This document shows positions 6,969-15,100 of a stretch of DNA of 27,319 nucleotides, in pieces (the stretch's first letter is position 1; each line of letters starts with the position of its first letter). The notes below the pieces were generated by a model, which ran no database searches, was not told where the DNA came from, and was given only the letters and a program-made list of their open reading frames with translations. The translations under genes were made by a program, and so were the position numbers. The DNA comes from a virus: IMG/VR virus record IMGVR_UViG_3300005532_000036, positions 1-27,319 of that record. One strand, written 5' to 3'.

Positions 6969-7297
6969 TGTCTCTCACCAAGCTTGCGGAAGCTCAGCGT
7001 CGCGTATGGGCTACGCTTTCATTCCTGCGCCAGCGGAAGGCGAACTATCGTTCGGTTTTCACTTCTCCCGCCGGCGAGGAAGTTCTGCTGGACTTGGTGA
7101 AGTTCACCAAGTTTCTTGAAGGGCCTGTCGGCCGGTCGAATGAGGAGACGTGGCGCTTGATCGGTCGGCAGGATGTATTACGTCGGATTCAGCAGCACTG
7201 CAATCTGACGGTCGAGCAATTGTTCGCGCTTTACTCGGCGCAGCCTGTGCCGACGTATGCGCAATTAGCCAAAGCAAATGAGGGTGACGATGAGTGA
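6968..7297 (+). CDS. Bbp19-like phage protein
   Basis: The 109-residue protein has YRSVFTSPAGEEVLLDLVKF followed by a polar loop with an ETWRLIGRQDVLRRIQ helix and an L.VEQLF helix. This pattern of an F..P.G..VL.DL segment, a GR..V..RI helix and an aromatic C-terminal helix fits the Bbp19 family named after phage BPP-1, found next to portal/scaffold genes. Biochemical role is unknown. Start shares an A with the previous stop (TAATG); the end overlaps the scaffold start by 8 bases, so the three genes are coupled. Confidence 0.6.
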   Translation: MSLTKLAEAQRRVWATLSFLRQRKANYRSVFTSPAGEEVLLDLVKFTKFLEGPVGRSNEETWRLIGRQDVLRRIQQHCNLTVEQLFALYSAQPVPTYAQLAKANEGDDE

Positions 7298-8183
7298 CAC
7301 CACCACTACTCCGCCGGCTGGTCCGGAAAAGCCTGAGGCTGGCGCCAACACAGCGCCGCCTGCATCGGCCGGTGCGTCAGAACCTTGGTTCAAAGGTGCT
7401 GACGCTGAGATTATCGGACATCTTCAAGCCCATGGGTGGGATAAGAAAGATGCCCGAGAAGCGGCGCTCGAAGCGGTGAAGTCGTATCGTGAAGCTCAGA
7501 AGCTTCTCGGCGTTCCTCCGTCTGAGCTTGTTCGCATTCCTCGCGCGAACGACGAGACGGCGTGGCGTCAGTTTTATGAGAGACTAGGCGTCCCTCAGAA
7601 GCCTGATGACTACGACTTCTCGCAAATCAAGTTCTCAGATGGAGAGCCGCTGGATGGCGATTTCAAGACGTGGGTCGCGACGCTCGCGCACAAATATCAT
7701 CTCAACAAGAATGAAGCCTTGTCCTTTGCGCAGGACATCGTTCGACAAATGGACGGCGCGGATGCGGCTGAGCGGGCGGAACAGACAGCGAAACTCCAAG
7801 AGGAAAAAGCCAAGCTCCAGCAGAACTGGGGCGCGAACTTCGAGGTCAACAAATTCCTCGCCAATCAGGCCGCCCAACGTCTTGGCGTGACGCCGGAAGC
7901 CATCGCTGCCCTGGAGAACCAAATTGGCTATGCGGCAGTCATGGAGATGTTCCGTAAGATCGGCTCAGCCATGGGCGAGGACACGTTGATTCGTGGCAAT
8001 CGTCCAGCCGGTGGTGGCGTCATGACTCGGGAGGAAGCCATTGCCAAGAAAGCCGAGTTGATGGCTGACCCGGCATGGCGAGAGCGTTACCTGGGAGGCG
8101 GGCTCGCGGAGCGTCGCGAGATGCTGGCGTTGCAGGCCATCATCACGGGCGTTGACGTTTCGTCCGCGCTGATCCGTGCCTAG
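7290..8183 (+). CDS. Capsid assembly scaffolding protein
   Basis: The 297-residue protein is acidic and mostly helical. An unstructured P, A and T-rich start (1-35) is followed by a segment with WRQFYERLGVPQKPDDYDF (about 87-105), a phrase typical of podovirus scaffolds, a charged coiled-coil-like stretch (about 150-185) and a helical C-terminus that would bind the coat protein. Scaffolds guide coat proteins into the procapsid and leave or are degraded before packaging. AGGG at 7281-7284 points to ATG 7290; an in-frame ATG at 7278 has no site. It sits two small genes before the coat gene, as expected. No protease domain is fused to it. Confidence 0.85.
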   Translation: MSDTTTTPPAGPEKPEAGANTAPPASAGASEPWFKGADAEIIGHLQAHGWDKKDAREAALEAVKSYREAQKLLGVPPSELVRIPRANDETAWRQFYERLGVPQKPDDYDFSQIKFSDGEPLDGDFKTWVATLAHKYHLNKNEALSFAQDIVRQMDGADAAERAEQTAKLQEEKAKLQQNWGANFEVNKFLANQAAQRLGVTPEAIAALENQIGYAAVMEMFRKIGSAMGEDTLIRGNRPAGGGVMTREEAIAKKAELMADPAWRERYLGGGLAERREMLALQAIITGVDVSSALIRA

Positions 8184-8343
8184 CGTCAGCAAAGCGCAGC
8201 ACGCCTTCATGGCTATGTCCCGCACTGCGAAAGGGCGGGCGAAGCTGCGCGCCAGCGGCAAGAAGCCGGCCCCGGTATCGGTCGCCAACGAGTTTCTCCA
8301 GGCTGACCGGGGCCGGAAATTCACAAAGAAATACAAGAGGTGA
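8176..8343 (+). CDS. Small basic phage protein (MPSVSKAQ family)
   Basis: The 55-residue protein starts at GTG 8176, inside the end of the scaffold gene (8-base overlap), and reads MPSVSKAQHAFMAMS followed by a basic stretch and VANEFLQADRGRKF. The N-terminal SKAQ..FM and the VA.EF..AD.GRKF end are recurring features of small phage proteins near capsid genes, related in style to DUF3008. No separate ribosome site is visible, so translation probably depends on coupling to the scaffold. It is strongly basic and could bind nucleic acid; function unknown. Confidence 0.72.
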   Translation: MPSVSKAQHAFMAMSRTAKGRAKLRASGKKPAPVSVANEFLQADRGRKFTKKYKR

Positions 8344-8346
8344 CCC

Positions 8347-8520
8347 ATGGCAAAGAAATGGATCAAGCGGGCAATCAAGCATCCTGGGGCTCTGACCAAG
8401 AAGGCTCATGCCGCCGGCATGTCGCCCATGGAGTATGCGGAAAAGCACAAGCACGATTCCGGGACCACAGGAAAACAAGCCCGTCTGGCCCTTACTTTGC
8501 GGCGAATGCGCCACAAGTAG
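8347..8520 (+). CDS. Small basic phage protein (MAKKWI family)
   Basis: The 57-residue protein begins MAKKWIKRAIKHPGAL and ends in a basic helix (ARLALTLRRMRHK). This N-terminal phrase is widely repeated in short phage proteins located close to capsid genes. AGAGG at 8336-8340, overlapping the stop of the previous gene, gives a good site for ATG 8347. Highly basic composition suggests nucleic-acid or capsid contact, but no function is established that I know of. Confidence 0.8.
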   Translation: MAKKWIKRAIKHPGALTKKAHAAGMSPMEYAEKHKHDSGTTGKQARLALTLRRMRHK

Positions 8521-8527
8521 GACTATA

Positions 8528-8556
8528 TTGACAGTTAATCTCTGAGAACCTATACT
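8528..8556 (+). promoter_or_regulatory. Strong sigma70 promoter for the capsid gene
   Basis: A perfect -35 box TTGACA (8528-8533), a 17-base spacer and a -10 box TATACT (8551-8556, five of six) lie just after the upstream stop codon. The predicted start is about 8563. This is the best promoter in the window and matches the need for high coat protein output. Confidence 0.75.
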
Positions 8557-8563
8557 TTCTTCA

Positions 8564-8594
8564 AAGTCTGCCAGAACCGTTTGGCGGCAGACTT
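8564..8594 (+). promoter_or_regulatory. 5' leader hairpin of the capsid mRNA
   Basis: Nine-base perfect arms AAGTCTGCC (8564-8572) and GGCAGACTT (8586-8594) enclose a 13-base loop. It begins one base after the predicted transcription start of the promoter at 8528-8556. No T tract follows, so it is not an intrinsic terminator. A hairpin at the very 5' end is known to protect some bacterial and phage mRNAs from RNase E; that role is inferred here. Confidence 0.6.
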
Positions 8595-8660
8595 ACTCAT
8601 GCCCCGGCTTGGCCGACAAGGCGCTCTCAAACAAGTTAACAGGTTAGAGGGGCTGTTCCC

Positions 8661-9593
8661 ATGGCCGGTTCTTTTGATCAAGGTTTGGTCGCACTCTATA
8701 CGACCCAGTTCACGACAAACCTTGAACTTCTGCTCCAGCAGAAAGGTTCGCTTCTGCGCTCGCGTGTGAGCGAAGGAATGCACGTCGGCAAGATGGCGTC
8801 TCCGATCCAGCAGATTTCGCCCATTCAGGCGAATGCACCCGCTGGTCGCTTCGCTCCGAAGGAACTGACGCAGGCGAACTTCGTTCGTCGGTGGGTCTTC
8901 CCGCAGGAGCGGGAGATTAACCAGTTGATCGACACGTTCGACGAACTCCAGACGATTGTCGATCCGAAGTCCGCATACGTCCAGAATGCGGTGTACGCCA
9001 TCGGTCGCGCCTGGGATGACATCATCATGCAGGCGGCGGTCGGGCCGGCTCAGGTCGGTCAGGATGCTGCATCGCTTTCGACCGAGACGTTCGATACGAC
9101 CAAGTATCAGATTCCTGTCGATTTCGGGGCCGCCAGTCCGGTCGGCCTCACGGTCGATAAGCTGATCGAGGTTCGTCGGCGCTTCCGCCACTATCATGTG
9201 GACCTCGATGCTGACCCCGTGACGCTCATCATCGGGTCGCAGCAGGAAGCCGACCTGCTCCGTCAGCAGCAAATCGTGTCCGAGGAATACAACGACCGCC
9301 CCGTTCTCGTGGACGGCCGCATCAAGCGGTTCCTCGGTTTCGACATCGTGGTCTCGGAGCGTGTGCCCGAGACGACTCCGGGTTCGGTTCGCGGCGTCAT
9401 TGCGTTCGCGAAGTCGGGCCTGTACCTCGGCATGTGGAAGGACATTGTGACGCGTATCAGCATTCGCAATGATCTTTCCAGTGAGCCGTGGCAGGTCTAC
9501 AATCAGGTCATGTACGGCGCGACCCGTACGCAGCCCGGCAAGGTTATGCAGATTCTCTGCGCCGACACGTCTGGCTCTGACGTGACGCCGTAA
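8661..9593 (+). CDS. Major capsid protein
   Basis: The 310-residue protein forms the icosahedral shell. It starts with MAGSFDQGLVALYTTQFTTNLELLLQQKGSLLR-type sequence, followed by an SPIQQISPIQA segment and alternating helix/strand regions, all typical of the podovirus coat family that lies after a scaffold gene (Phage_capsid_2-like, expected HK97 fold). It has its own strong promoter and a leader of about 98 bases with AGAGGGG at 8646-8652. The nearby scaffold, portal and tail-tube genes support the call. The C-terminus is followed immediately by the AGGAGGA site of the next gene. There is no sign of a frameshifted longer form. Confidence 0.88.
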   Translation: MAGSFDQGLVALYTTQFTTNLELLLQQKGSLLRSRVSEGMHVGKMASPIQQISPIQANAPAGRFAPKELTQANFVRRWVFPQEREINQLIDTFDELQTIVDPKSAYVQNAVYAIGRAWDDIIMQAAVGPAQVGQDAASLSTETFDTTKYQIPVDFGAASPVGLTVDKLIEVRRRFRHYHVDLDADPVTLIIGSQQEADLLRQQQIVSEEYNDRPVLVDGRIKRFLGFDIVVSERVPETTPGSVRGVIAFAKSGLYLGMWKDIVTRISIRNDLSSEPWQVYNQVMYGATRTQPGKVMQILCADTSGSDVTP

Positions 9594-9606
9594 AGGAGGA
9601 TGACCA

Positions 9607-10227
9607 ATGGCTACTGCTAACGGCAAAAGCGTGAACATCGCTTTCCTCGACCAGACGGCTCCGTTTGTCCAGATGACCGCCGGCGAAGGCCGTGCCGCCC
9701 GCCTCAAGATGGTTGAGGACAAGGTGGCTCTCGATGCCGCCGGCCTCGGTGATACGGGTTCGTATTACCGTGTCTGCCGGCTGCCGGCGAACGCGAAGGT
9801 CAAGCGCCTTGACATCTTCACGGATGCGGCGCTTGATACGAACGCCACTCCGACACTTTCTCTCGACTTCGGGGTTGTGTTCTCCGATTCGACCATTGAT
9901 GGGACGCCTGTCGCCTACCAGGGGCAGGCGCCCCACAATGCCAAGAACGGCACCGTGGTCAGCCCGACCGATCCGAACCACAACAAGTTGTTCGGGTCCA
10001 AGGCTATCGGAGCGCAGCTTGGCGTGACCGAGATTACGTTCAACGGGAACCTCGTGGACCCGTTGACGCTCATGGAAACCCCGCTCGTTGACATCTTCAA
10101 TTTCGTCACCGGGCAGGGTTATCCGCAGTCTGGCCCCGGCTTCATGGACGTCCTCGTGAAAGTCGGGACTGCTGCGGCGACCGCCAATGCCGGCAATCTG
10201 TATGTCCGGGCGATCTACTCCGAATAG
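9607..10227 (+). CDS. Capsid-associated structural protein (possible decoration protein)
   Basis: The 206-residue protein follows the coat gene after 13 bases and has an excellent AGGAGGA site (9594-9600), so it is probably made in large amounts. It is rich in G, A, T and short beta-type segments, with a CRLPANAKVKRLDIFTD phrase (about 57-73) and an FNFVTGQGYPQSGPGFMDVLVKV C-terminal region. No enzyme motif or membrane segment is seen. Position, strong translation and predicted beta structure suit a head decoration or minor capsid protein. Phage proteins with this layout occur after coat genes, but the role is inferred. Confidence 0.65.
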   Translation: MATANGKSVNIAFLDQTAPFVQMTAGEGRAARLKMVEDKVALDAAGLGDTGSYYRVCRLPANAKVKRLDIFTDAALDTNATPTLSLDFGVVFSDSTIDGTPVAYQGQAPHNAKNGTVVSPTDPNHNKLFGSKAIGAQLGVTEITFNGNLVDPLTLMETPLVDIFNFVTGQGYPQSGPGFMDVLVKVGTAAATANAGNLYVRAIYSE

Positions 10228-10288
10228 GTTGTAGGCGCGTAGGCGCTGAGGGGAAATATACGGGAGTGTGGGCGTATTCGGAGGCACC
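10228..10288 (+). promoter_or_regulatory. Short leader with GGAGG site before the 10289 gene
   Basis: This 61-base gap holds short direct repeats (GTAGGCGC twice near 10231-10246), a weak 5-base inverted repeat (ATACG/CGTAT) and the GGAGG site at 10280-10284. I see no convincing promoter or terminator. The GGAGG sets ATG 10289 as the start rather than the in-frame GTG at 10268. Confidence 0.4.
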
Positions 10289-10474
10289 ATGGCTTACGAT
10301 CTCGACTCGGCGCACGCTGCAATCGGCAAGGTCAAGAACGACGCTCACGCCAGCGGCGACACGTCGCATTTCGCGGCCGCCGCTGGCGGTGGCTACGAAG
10401 CGTGGAAGAATCCTACGACGCGTGGCGTGATCATCGACCAGTTGCGGCAGATGCAGGAAAAGGCACATGGCTAA
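10289..10474 (+). CDS. Small protein, paralogue of the 6759 gene
   Basis: The 61-residue protein has GGAGG at 10280-10284 before its ATG. Residues 1-28 (MAYDLDSAHAAIGKVKNDAH and the following ASGDTSHF) match the start of the protein at 6759; the remainder is different, with a glycine/alanine stretch and a helix ending in QLRQMQEKAHG. It overlaps the next gene by 8 bases. Function unknown. The shared N-terminal motif with separate C-termini suggests a common binding target with different second functions. Confidence 0.7.
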   Translation: MAYDLDSAHAAIGKVKNDAHASGDTSHFAAAAGGGYEAWKNPTTRGVIIDQLRQMQEKAHG

Positions 10475-10694
10475 CACCAATCTGTCCATCTCCATCGCTT
10501 TGGGCGTGGAGGGCTACCGGCCGGCAGACTTCACGATTGGCACGAATGCTCCCGCCTCTGGCGATTTCGAGTTTCGGGTGAATGCCGTATCGAATGGCAA
10601 GACTGTTACCCGACGTGACATGATCCGGGCGCTGGATGCGATTCGACGCGTGATCGAGAGCAACGGCGTCTTCACCACCGATCTCGCCCAATGA
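10467..10694 (+). CDS. Small hypothetical virion-region protein
   Basis: The 75-residue protein has a beta-type first half (LSISIALGVEGYRPADFTIG) and a helical second half (VTRRDMIRALDAIRRVIESN). ATG 10467 lies in the end of the previous gene with AGGAAAAGG just upstream, and the stop overlaps the next start (ATGA). No family is recognised. The neighbouring head and tail genes suggest a small head-tail joining or assembly factor. Confidence 0.6.
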   Translation: MANTNLSISIALGVEGYRPADFTIGTNAPASGDFEFRVNAVSNGKTVTRRDMIRALDAIRRVIESNGVFTTDLAQ

Positions 10695-10963
10695 ACGTCA
10701 CACAAGGGTTTACCTTTAAGAATCTGACGGCCGACAGCCCTACCTTCGCCTTGAGGGGTGGGAAATACGCCGTCGTGTCCGTAGCGACCGCCTACGGCAC
10801 AACGAAGTTCCAAATCATGGGGCCGGATGGATCGACCTATGTGGACATTGCGACTTTGAGCGCCAATGGGATTTCGGTCTATGATCTTCCACCGGGAACG
10901 TATAAGATTGCGTCGTCTGGTGCGACTGGTCTGAACGTCAGCGTTGTCGCCGTTCCGTACTGA
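10691..10963 (+). CDS. Small beta-sandwich-like structural protein
   Basis: The 90-residue protein is almost entirely short beta-type segments: KYAVVSVATAYG, KFQIMGPDG, YVDIATLS, ISVYDLPPGTYKIAS and LNVSVVAVPY. The pattern PDGSTYVDI...LPPGTYKI is common in small phage virion proteins that may bind the capsid or tail surface. It starts in the stop of the previous gene (ATGA) and is followed by the hairpin before the tail tube gene. No catalytic motif is visible. Confidence 0.65.
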   Translation: MNVTQGFTFKNLTADSPTFALRGGKYAVVSVATAYGTTKFQIMGPDGSTYVDIATLSANGISVYDLPPGTYKIASSGATGLNVSVVAVPY

Positions 10964-10967
10964 CCGG

Positions 10968-10987
10968 GGCGGCGATTGAGAGCCGCC
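10968..10987 (+). promoter_or_regulatory. Hairpin around the ribosome site of the tail tube A gene
   Basis: Arms GGCGGC (10968-10973) and GCCGCC (10982-10987) enclose GATTGAGA and end one base before ATG 10989. The GAGAG that would bind the ribosome lies mainly in the loop. This could present or partly mask the start site; the effect is inferred. Confidence 0.45.
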
Positions 10988-10988
10988 G

Positions 10989-12134
10989 ATGATTACTGTC
11001 TCCGCTTTCACAACTCCCGAAGATATTGCGAATCGTGCATTACAGCACGTGGGAGCGGACCATAAGATTGTCAGCCTGCTGAATGACGGCACCAAGCCGC
11101 AGCGGGAAATTCTCAGCGTCTACTCCAAACTCCGGCAGGCAGAATTGCGTCGGGCTGCATGGCAGTTCGCAATTCGCTACGCTGTTTTGCGTCCCATCGA
11201 CGTGACAACTTATCAGTGGACGCCACCCGCCTGGGCGAACAACGTGACCTACCGTGTTGGAGCCGTGGTCAGTTACGACGATGGCTACGGGCTGCGCTAC
11301 TGGCAAAATCAGATTCCGGCAAACTTGAACAACGTACCGGGAAGTGGTACGGCGTGGAGAAGCTATGCGGGCACTCTCTTTGCAGTCCCTTACGACAGCA
11401 GTGAAGCATATTTTACCGGTGATCTTGTTTATGTGGCTGGCACTGGTGGCTCGGCCCAAGTCTACCTTTCGACGCAGCAAATCAATAAGAACAGTCCCTC
11501 CACGCCGCAACTCTGGAATTCTACTCAAACCTACGAGAAGGAAGACATTGTAACGGATGGCGTAAATACGTATGTCAGCCTGATTGACTTTAACCTCAAT
11601 AACACACCTGCTACGTCGCCATCCGCATGGGCAATCACATCCCTGGCTCTCGGCCCTGCTTGGGTTCTGCTTGGCGGAACGTTGACGCGGTATGAGCTTC
11701 TCTACCCGATGACCGCCGGGCCGGCCAGCCAGACCATCACCCGCAATGTCTACCCGCTGCCCTATGGGTTCCTCCGCATGGCGCGGCAGGAACCCAAATC
11801 CGGCAGCACGTCGATCTTCGGAGCGCCGACCAATCGGGCTTATGATGATTGGCTAATCGAGAGCGGGATGCTTGTGACTCGGGATAGTGAGCCGATCATC
11901 CTTCGTTTCGTGGCTGACGAACAGAACGTCAGCTATATGGACCCCATGTTCTGTGAAGGCTTGGCGTGCCGCATCGCCATGGAGATTGTGGAGGCACTGA
12001 CGCAATCGACCGAGAAGGCGCGGGAGACTTCGGCTTCCTACACGGTCTTCATGCGTGAAGCTCGATTGGTCAACGCAATCGAGGAGGGTGCCGACGAACC
12101 TGCCATGGATGACTGGATACAGACGCGCATCTAA
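10989..12134 (+). CDS. Tail tubular protein A-like with three inserted carbohydrate-binding-like modules
   Basis: The 381-residue protein resembles T7 gp11-type tail tube/adaptor proteins at both ends: an N-terminal EDIANRALQHVGA... and ELRRAAWQFAIRYAVLRP helix (1-72) and a C-terminal PAWVLLGG...YPLPYGFLRMAR and CEGLACRIAMEIVEALTQS part (about 224-381). Between them (about 80-222) are three repeats with the pattern W...TY..GD.V.Y.G..Y.....N..N.P....W (near 80-128, 131-178 and 174-220), resembling CBM5/12 chitin-binding-type modules. T7 gp11 is about half this length, and the extra length is these modules. The protein would form the ring between portal and nozzle. It overlaps the next gene by one base (TAATG). 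Confidence 0.82.
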   Translation: MITVSAFTTPEDIANRALQHVGADHKIVSLLNDGTKPQREILSVYSKLRQAELRRAAWQFAIRYAVLRPIDVTTYQWTPPAWANNVTYRVGAVVSYDDGYGLRYWQNQIPANLNNVPGSGTAWRSYAGTLFAVPYDSSEAYFTGDLVYVAGTGGSAQVYLSTQQINKNSPSTPQLWNSTQTYEKEDIVTDGVNTYVSLIDFNLNNTPATSPSAWAITSLALGPAWVLLGGTLTRYELLYPMTAGPASQTITRNVYPLPYGFLRMARQEPKSGSTSIFGAPTNRAYDDWLIESGMLVTRDSEPIILRFVADEQNVSYMDPMFCEGLACRIAMEIVEALTQSTEKARETSASYTVFMREARLVNAIEEGADEPAMDDWIQTRI

Positions 12135-15100
12135 TGCCTAACGTTACGTATCAACAGACGAACTTCCTGGGCGGCGAGTGGTCTCCTTTCTTCCAGGGGC
12201 GCACCGACCACCCTCGATATCGCACCGCGATGAACCTCTCGCGGAACGGTTTTCCTATGGAGGAGGGCGCGTGGGTGCGCCGTCCCGGAACGCGGCTGAT
12301 TGCTCCGACCGCCGGCGGCAAACCAGCCAAGTTGCTCCCCATTCACTTCACAAACTCGGCTCCATATGTTGCTGAATTTACGGACGGCTATGTCCGGTTC
12401 TACTATCAGAGTCGACCTGTTGCACGCGCAGAATTCGTTGCCGTCCTCGGCATAAGTACGGATAATCCGGCAGTACTTACGCTTCTCGTCCCTATGCCGT
12501 GGGCTCAGGGGGATGAGATCGGTTTCTTCTTCGTTGCTGCCGACATCTCTATGGCGCAGCAATTGCGCCAGCGGATTTTCAAAGTAACGCCGGTTGCGGA
12601 GACATATGCGTCATGGTCTTCATCTATCACCTACAACACGAACTCCTTGGTTACCTACAACAGCCGCAATTACATCAGCCTTCAGGATAACAACACGAAC
12701 CATCAACCTGACGTCAGCCCAACGTGGTGGTCTGACGTCACGTCCGAGACGCGGAAGTTTCAACTCTTTGACGCCGTGACCGGTGCTGCCGTTGATGGCA
12801 GCCAGTTGGTGCTGCCTCCGGCGCTCGCTATCTCGGTTTATGCTATGCGGGGGTTGAAGCTCCAGACCCCCTATACTGCCGGCTCGTGGGAGACGCTGCG
12901 TATCGTCCAGAATAAGGATGTCGCTATTCTTATGAATGGCGTGCACATTCCGCAGCTTCTTGTAATCACCCCTAACCCCGGTTCGCCGATTGCGGCGACT
13001 GCTGTTCTGAAGCCGGTTCGCTTTCTTGATGGTCCATATCTTGACCCCGTTGCCAATTCGGTTGCTGACGTTTCCGGCACGTCCGGTATTGTGACAATTA
13101 CGTGTCACTTCCAGGATTGGAATAGCGCCAACACATATGCTGCCGGTGATTATGTTCGTTTCGGAACGAACGCGTATCGGTCGCTTGCCGGAGCCAACAC
13201 TAACAATCAGCCGGATATCAGTCCAACATGGTGGGTCCAGGTCGATCCGGGCTATGCCGTGACCGGTCCCAATAACCAACAGTACGTCGGTTTCCAATCG
13301 ACGGATGTTGGCCGTCTCATACGGTTGTTCAGCGAGCCTCCGGACTATAATCCCGGCACCAACTACAGTGCCGGCACGACGGTCAAGTACAACGGGTTGT
13401 ACTACACGACGAACGTTCCGGTTTCCAACGTTCAGCCTGATCTTGATCCGGTCAAATGGGCGATCAACCCTAGTGGAGCCACATATACGTGGGCTCAGAT
13501 AACCCAAGTCATCAACTCGAACACAGTTCAGGCGCAGATTATGGGCCCGCCTATCCAGTGGCCGGGCGTAACGGTGCGTCTGTGGAGACTTGGGGTCTAC
13601 AGCGATACGACAGGATGGCCTACGTGCGGCATCTTCTCTGAGGGCCGCTTCTGGTTCGGCGGCGCCCAGTCGAACCGTTTCGACGCGTCTTATGTCGACG
13701 GTGTTGATCTGGATGGCAACATCAACATGGCACCTACCATGCAGGATGGTACGGTGACCGACGCCAACGGATTTGGTTTTACCATTGAAAGCGAGGAGCA
13801 GAACCCCATCCGCTGGATGGCTGCCGACCCTAAAGGTATTCTGGTCGGAACCGATGGCGGCGAGTTCTTGATCTTTGCGTCTCAGAATAATGATGCATTC
13901 ACGCCGACTACAACTGAAGTTCGTCTGGTCACGAAATACAGATGCGCCGACGCTCCGCCTGTACGCACAGGCATTGCGCTTCTGTTCATTCAGAAGTTCA
14001 AGCGGCGTATCATGGAGTTCCTGGCGGATATCTTCACCGGTCGGTTCGTTGCGCCCCACCTGACCGAGGCTGCGAAGCACCTAACGGCCGATGGTATAGA
14101 GGAAATATGGTATCAGGAGGAGTTGGCCCCCGTCGTCTGGTTCCGAACAGGCGCCGGTGATCTTAACGGCTGCACCTACCGCCGCACGTCAACATACATT
14201 CAGGATACGCCCGCTTTCGCCGGCTTCCATCGGCATGATCTAGGCCATGGGCGTACGATCACCAGCATCACGACCGGTCCCAGTGGTAACGGCGCGCTGG
14301 ATGCTTTGTTCATGGTTACCACCGACGGCACCACGAACTGGGTCGAGCAGATGACGCAAATGTTCGACGAGGATGACAACATCCTGGATGCGTGGTTTGT
14401 GGATGGAGGCATTGTCCCCGATCAGTACGGCGAGGACACCGTTAACGGGGTTCAAGGCATACGCTTTACTGGGCTATGGTATCTCGCCGGCAAGACGGTT
14501 TCGGTCTTTGCTGCCGGACTTGATGTTGGTGATTTCACCGTTGACGCGAACGGTACGGTGTTCGTACCGTACGGAAGCGGCGTCGCCCCACCCGTTCTCA
14601 ACTACTCGCAGCCTGGGGCTGGCGCATGGGCATTCACGCGTAACTACGTACAGACGCTTGCCAACAGCGGGTTCGTTCCGCGAAACGGTCCCGTCGGCGC
14701 CAATACAACCGGAACTGTCACCGTTACGACAAATCCTAATCCTAACCCCAATGGGTCTACGTCAAAAATTCAGTTGTTGAATTTCACGACGACACCTTCA
14801 TTGGCGTTTTCTGCGCTTGACTGGTCGACGGGATATCTGTTCGCAGCAGATCAAGCATCACCACTTCACAACATAATCCGCCTTAACATTAATACTGGCG
14901 CACAGGTTGACGTAACTAACGTTCCTACGCTTACTGGAGTTACTGGAGCCCAGTTCGATACGGCAGCGGCCGTGGACCGACAGGGGCATCTCTATTTTGG
15001 AATTAACCCAGGCAATTACGCTCAATTGGTGAAAGTTAATGAAGCTGATATGTCTCTTGGTTTTGTGTACGGAACGGGTGGCTCATTTGGACCGCCTAAT

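Noticed and set aside
9580-9606. Frameshift extension of the capsid protein (as in T7 gp10B)
   Set aside because: No slippery sequence precedes the stop, and a strong ribosome site for a separate gene follows at once.
8550-9722. 390-residue minus-strand open frame
   Set aside because: It runs antisense through the capsid gene and its promoter; composition is typical of a shadow frame caused by codon bias.
10228-10288. Promoter between the decoration-type gene and the 10289 gene
   Set aside because: A TTGTAG and an AATATACG exist but their spacing is far from 17 bases; no other good pair is seen.
12620-14080. 486-residue minus-strand open frame
   Set aside because: It is antisense to the conserved nozzle N-terminal half and shows no recognisable motif.
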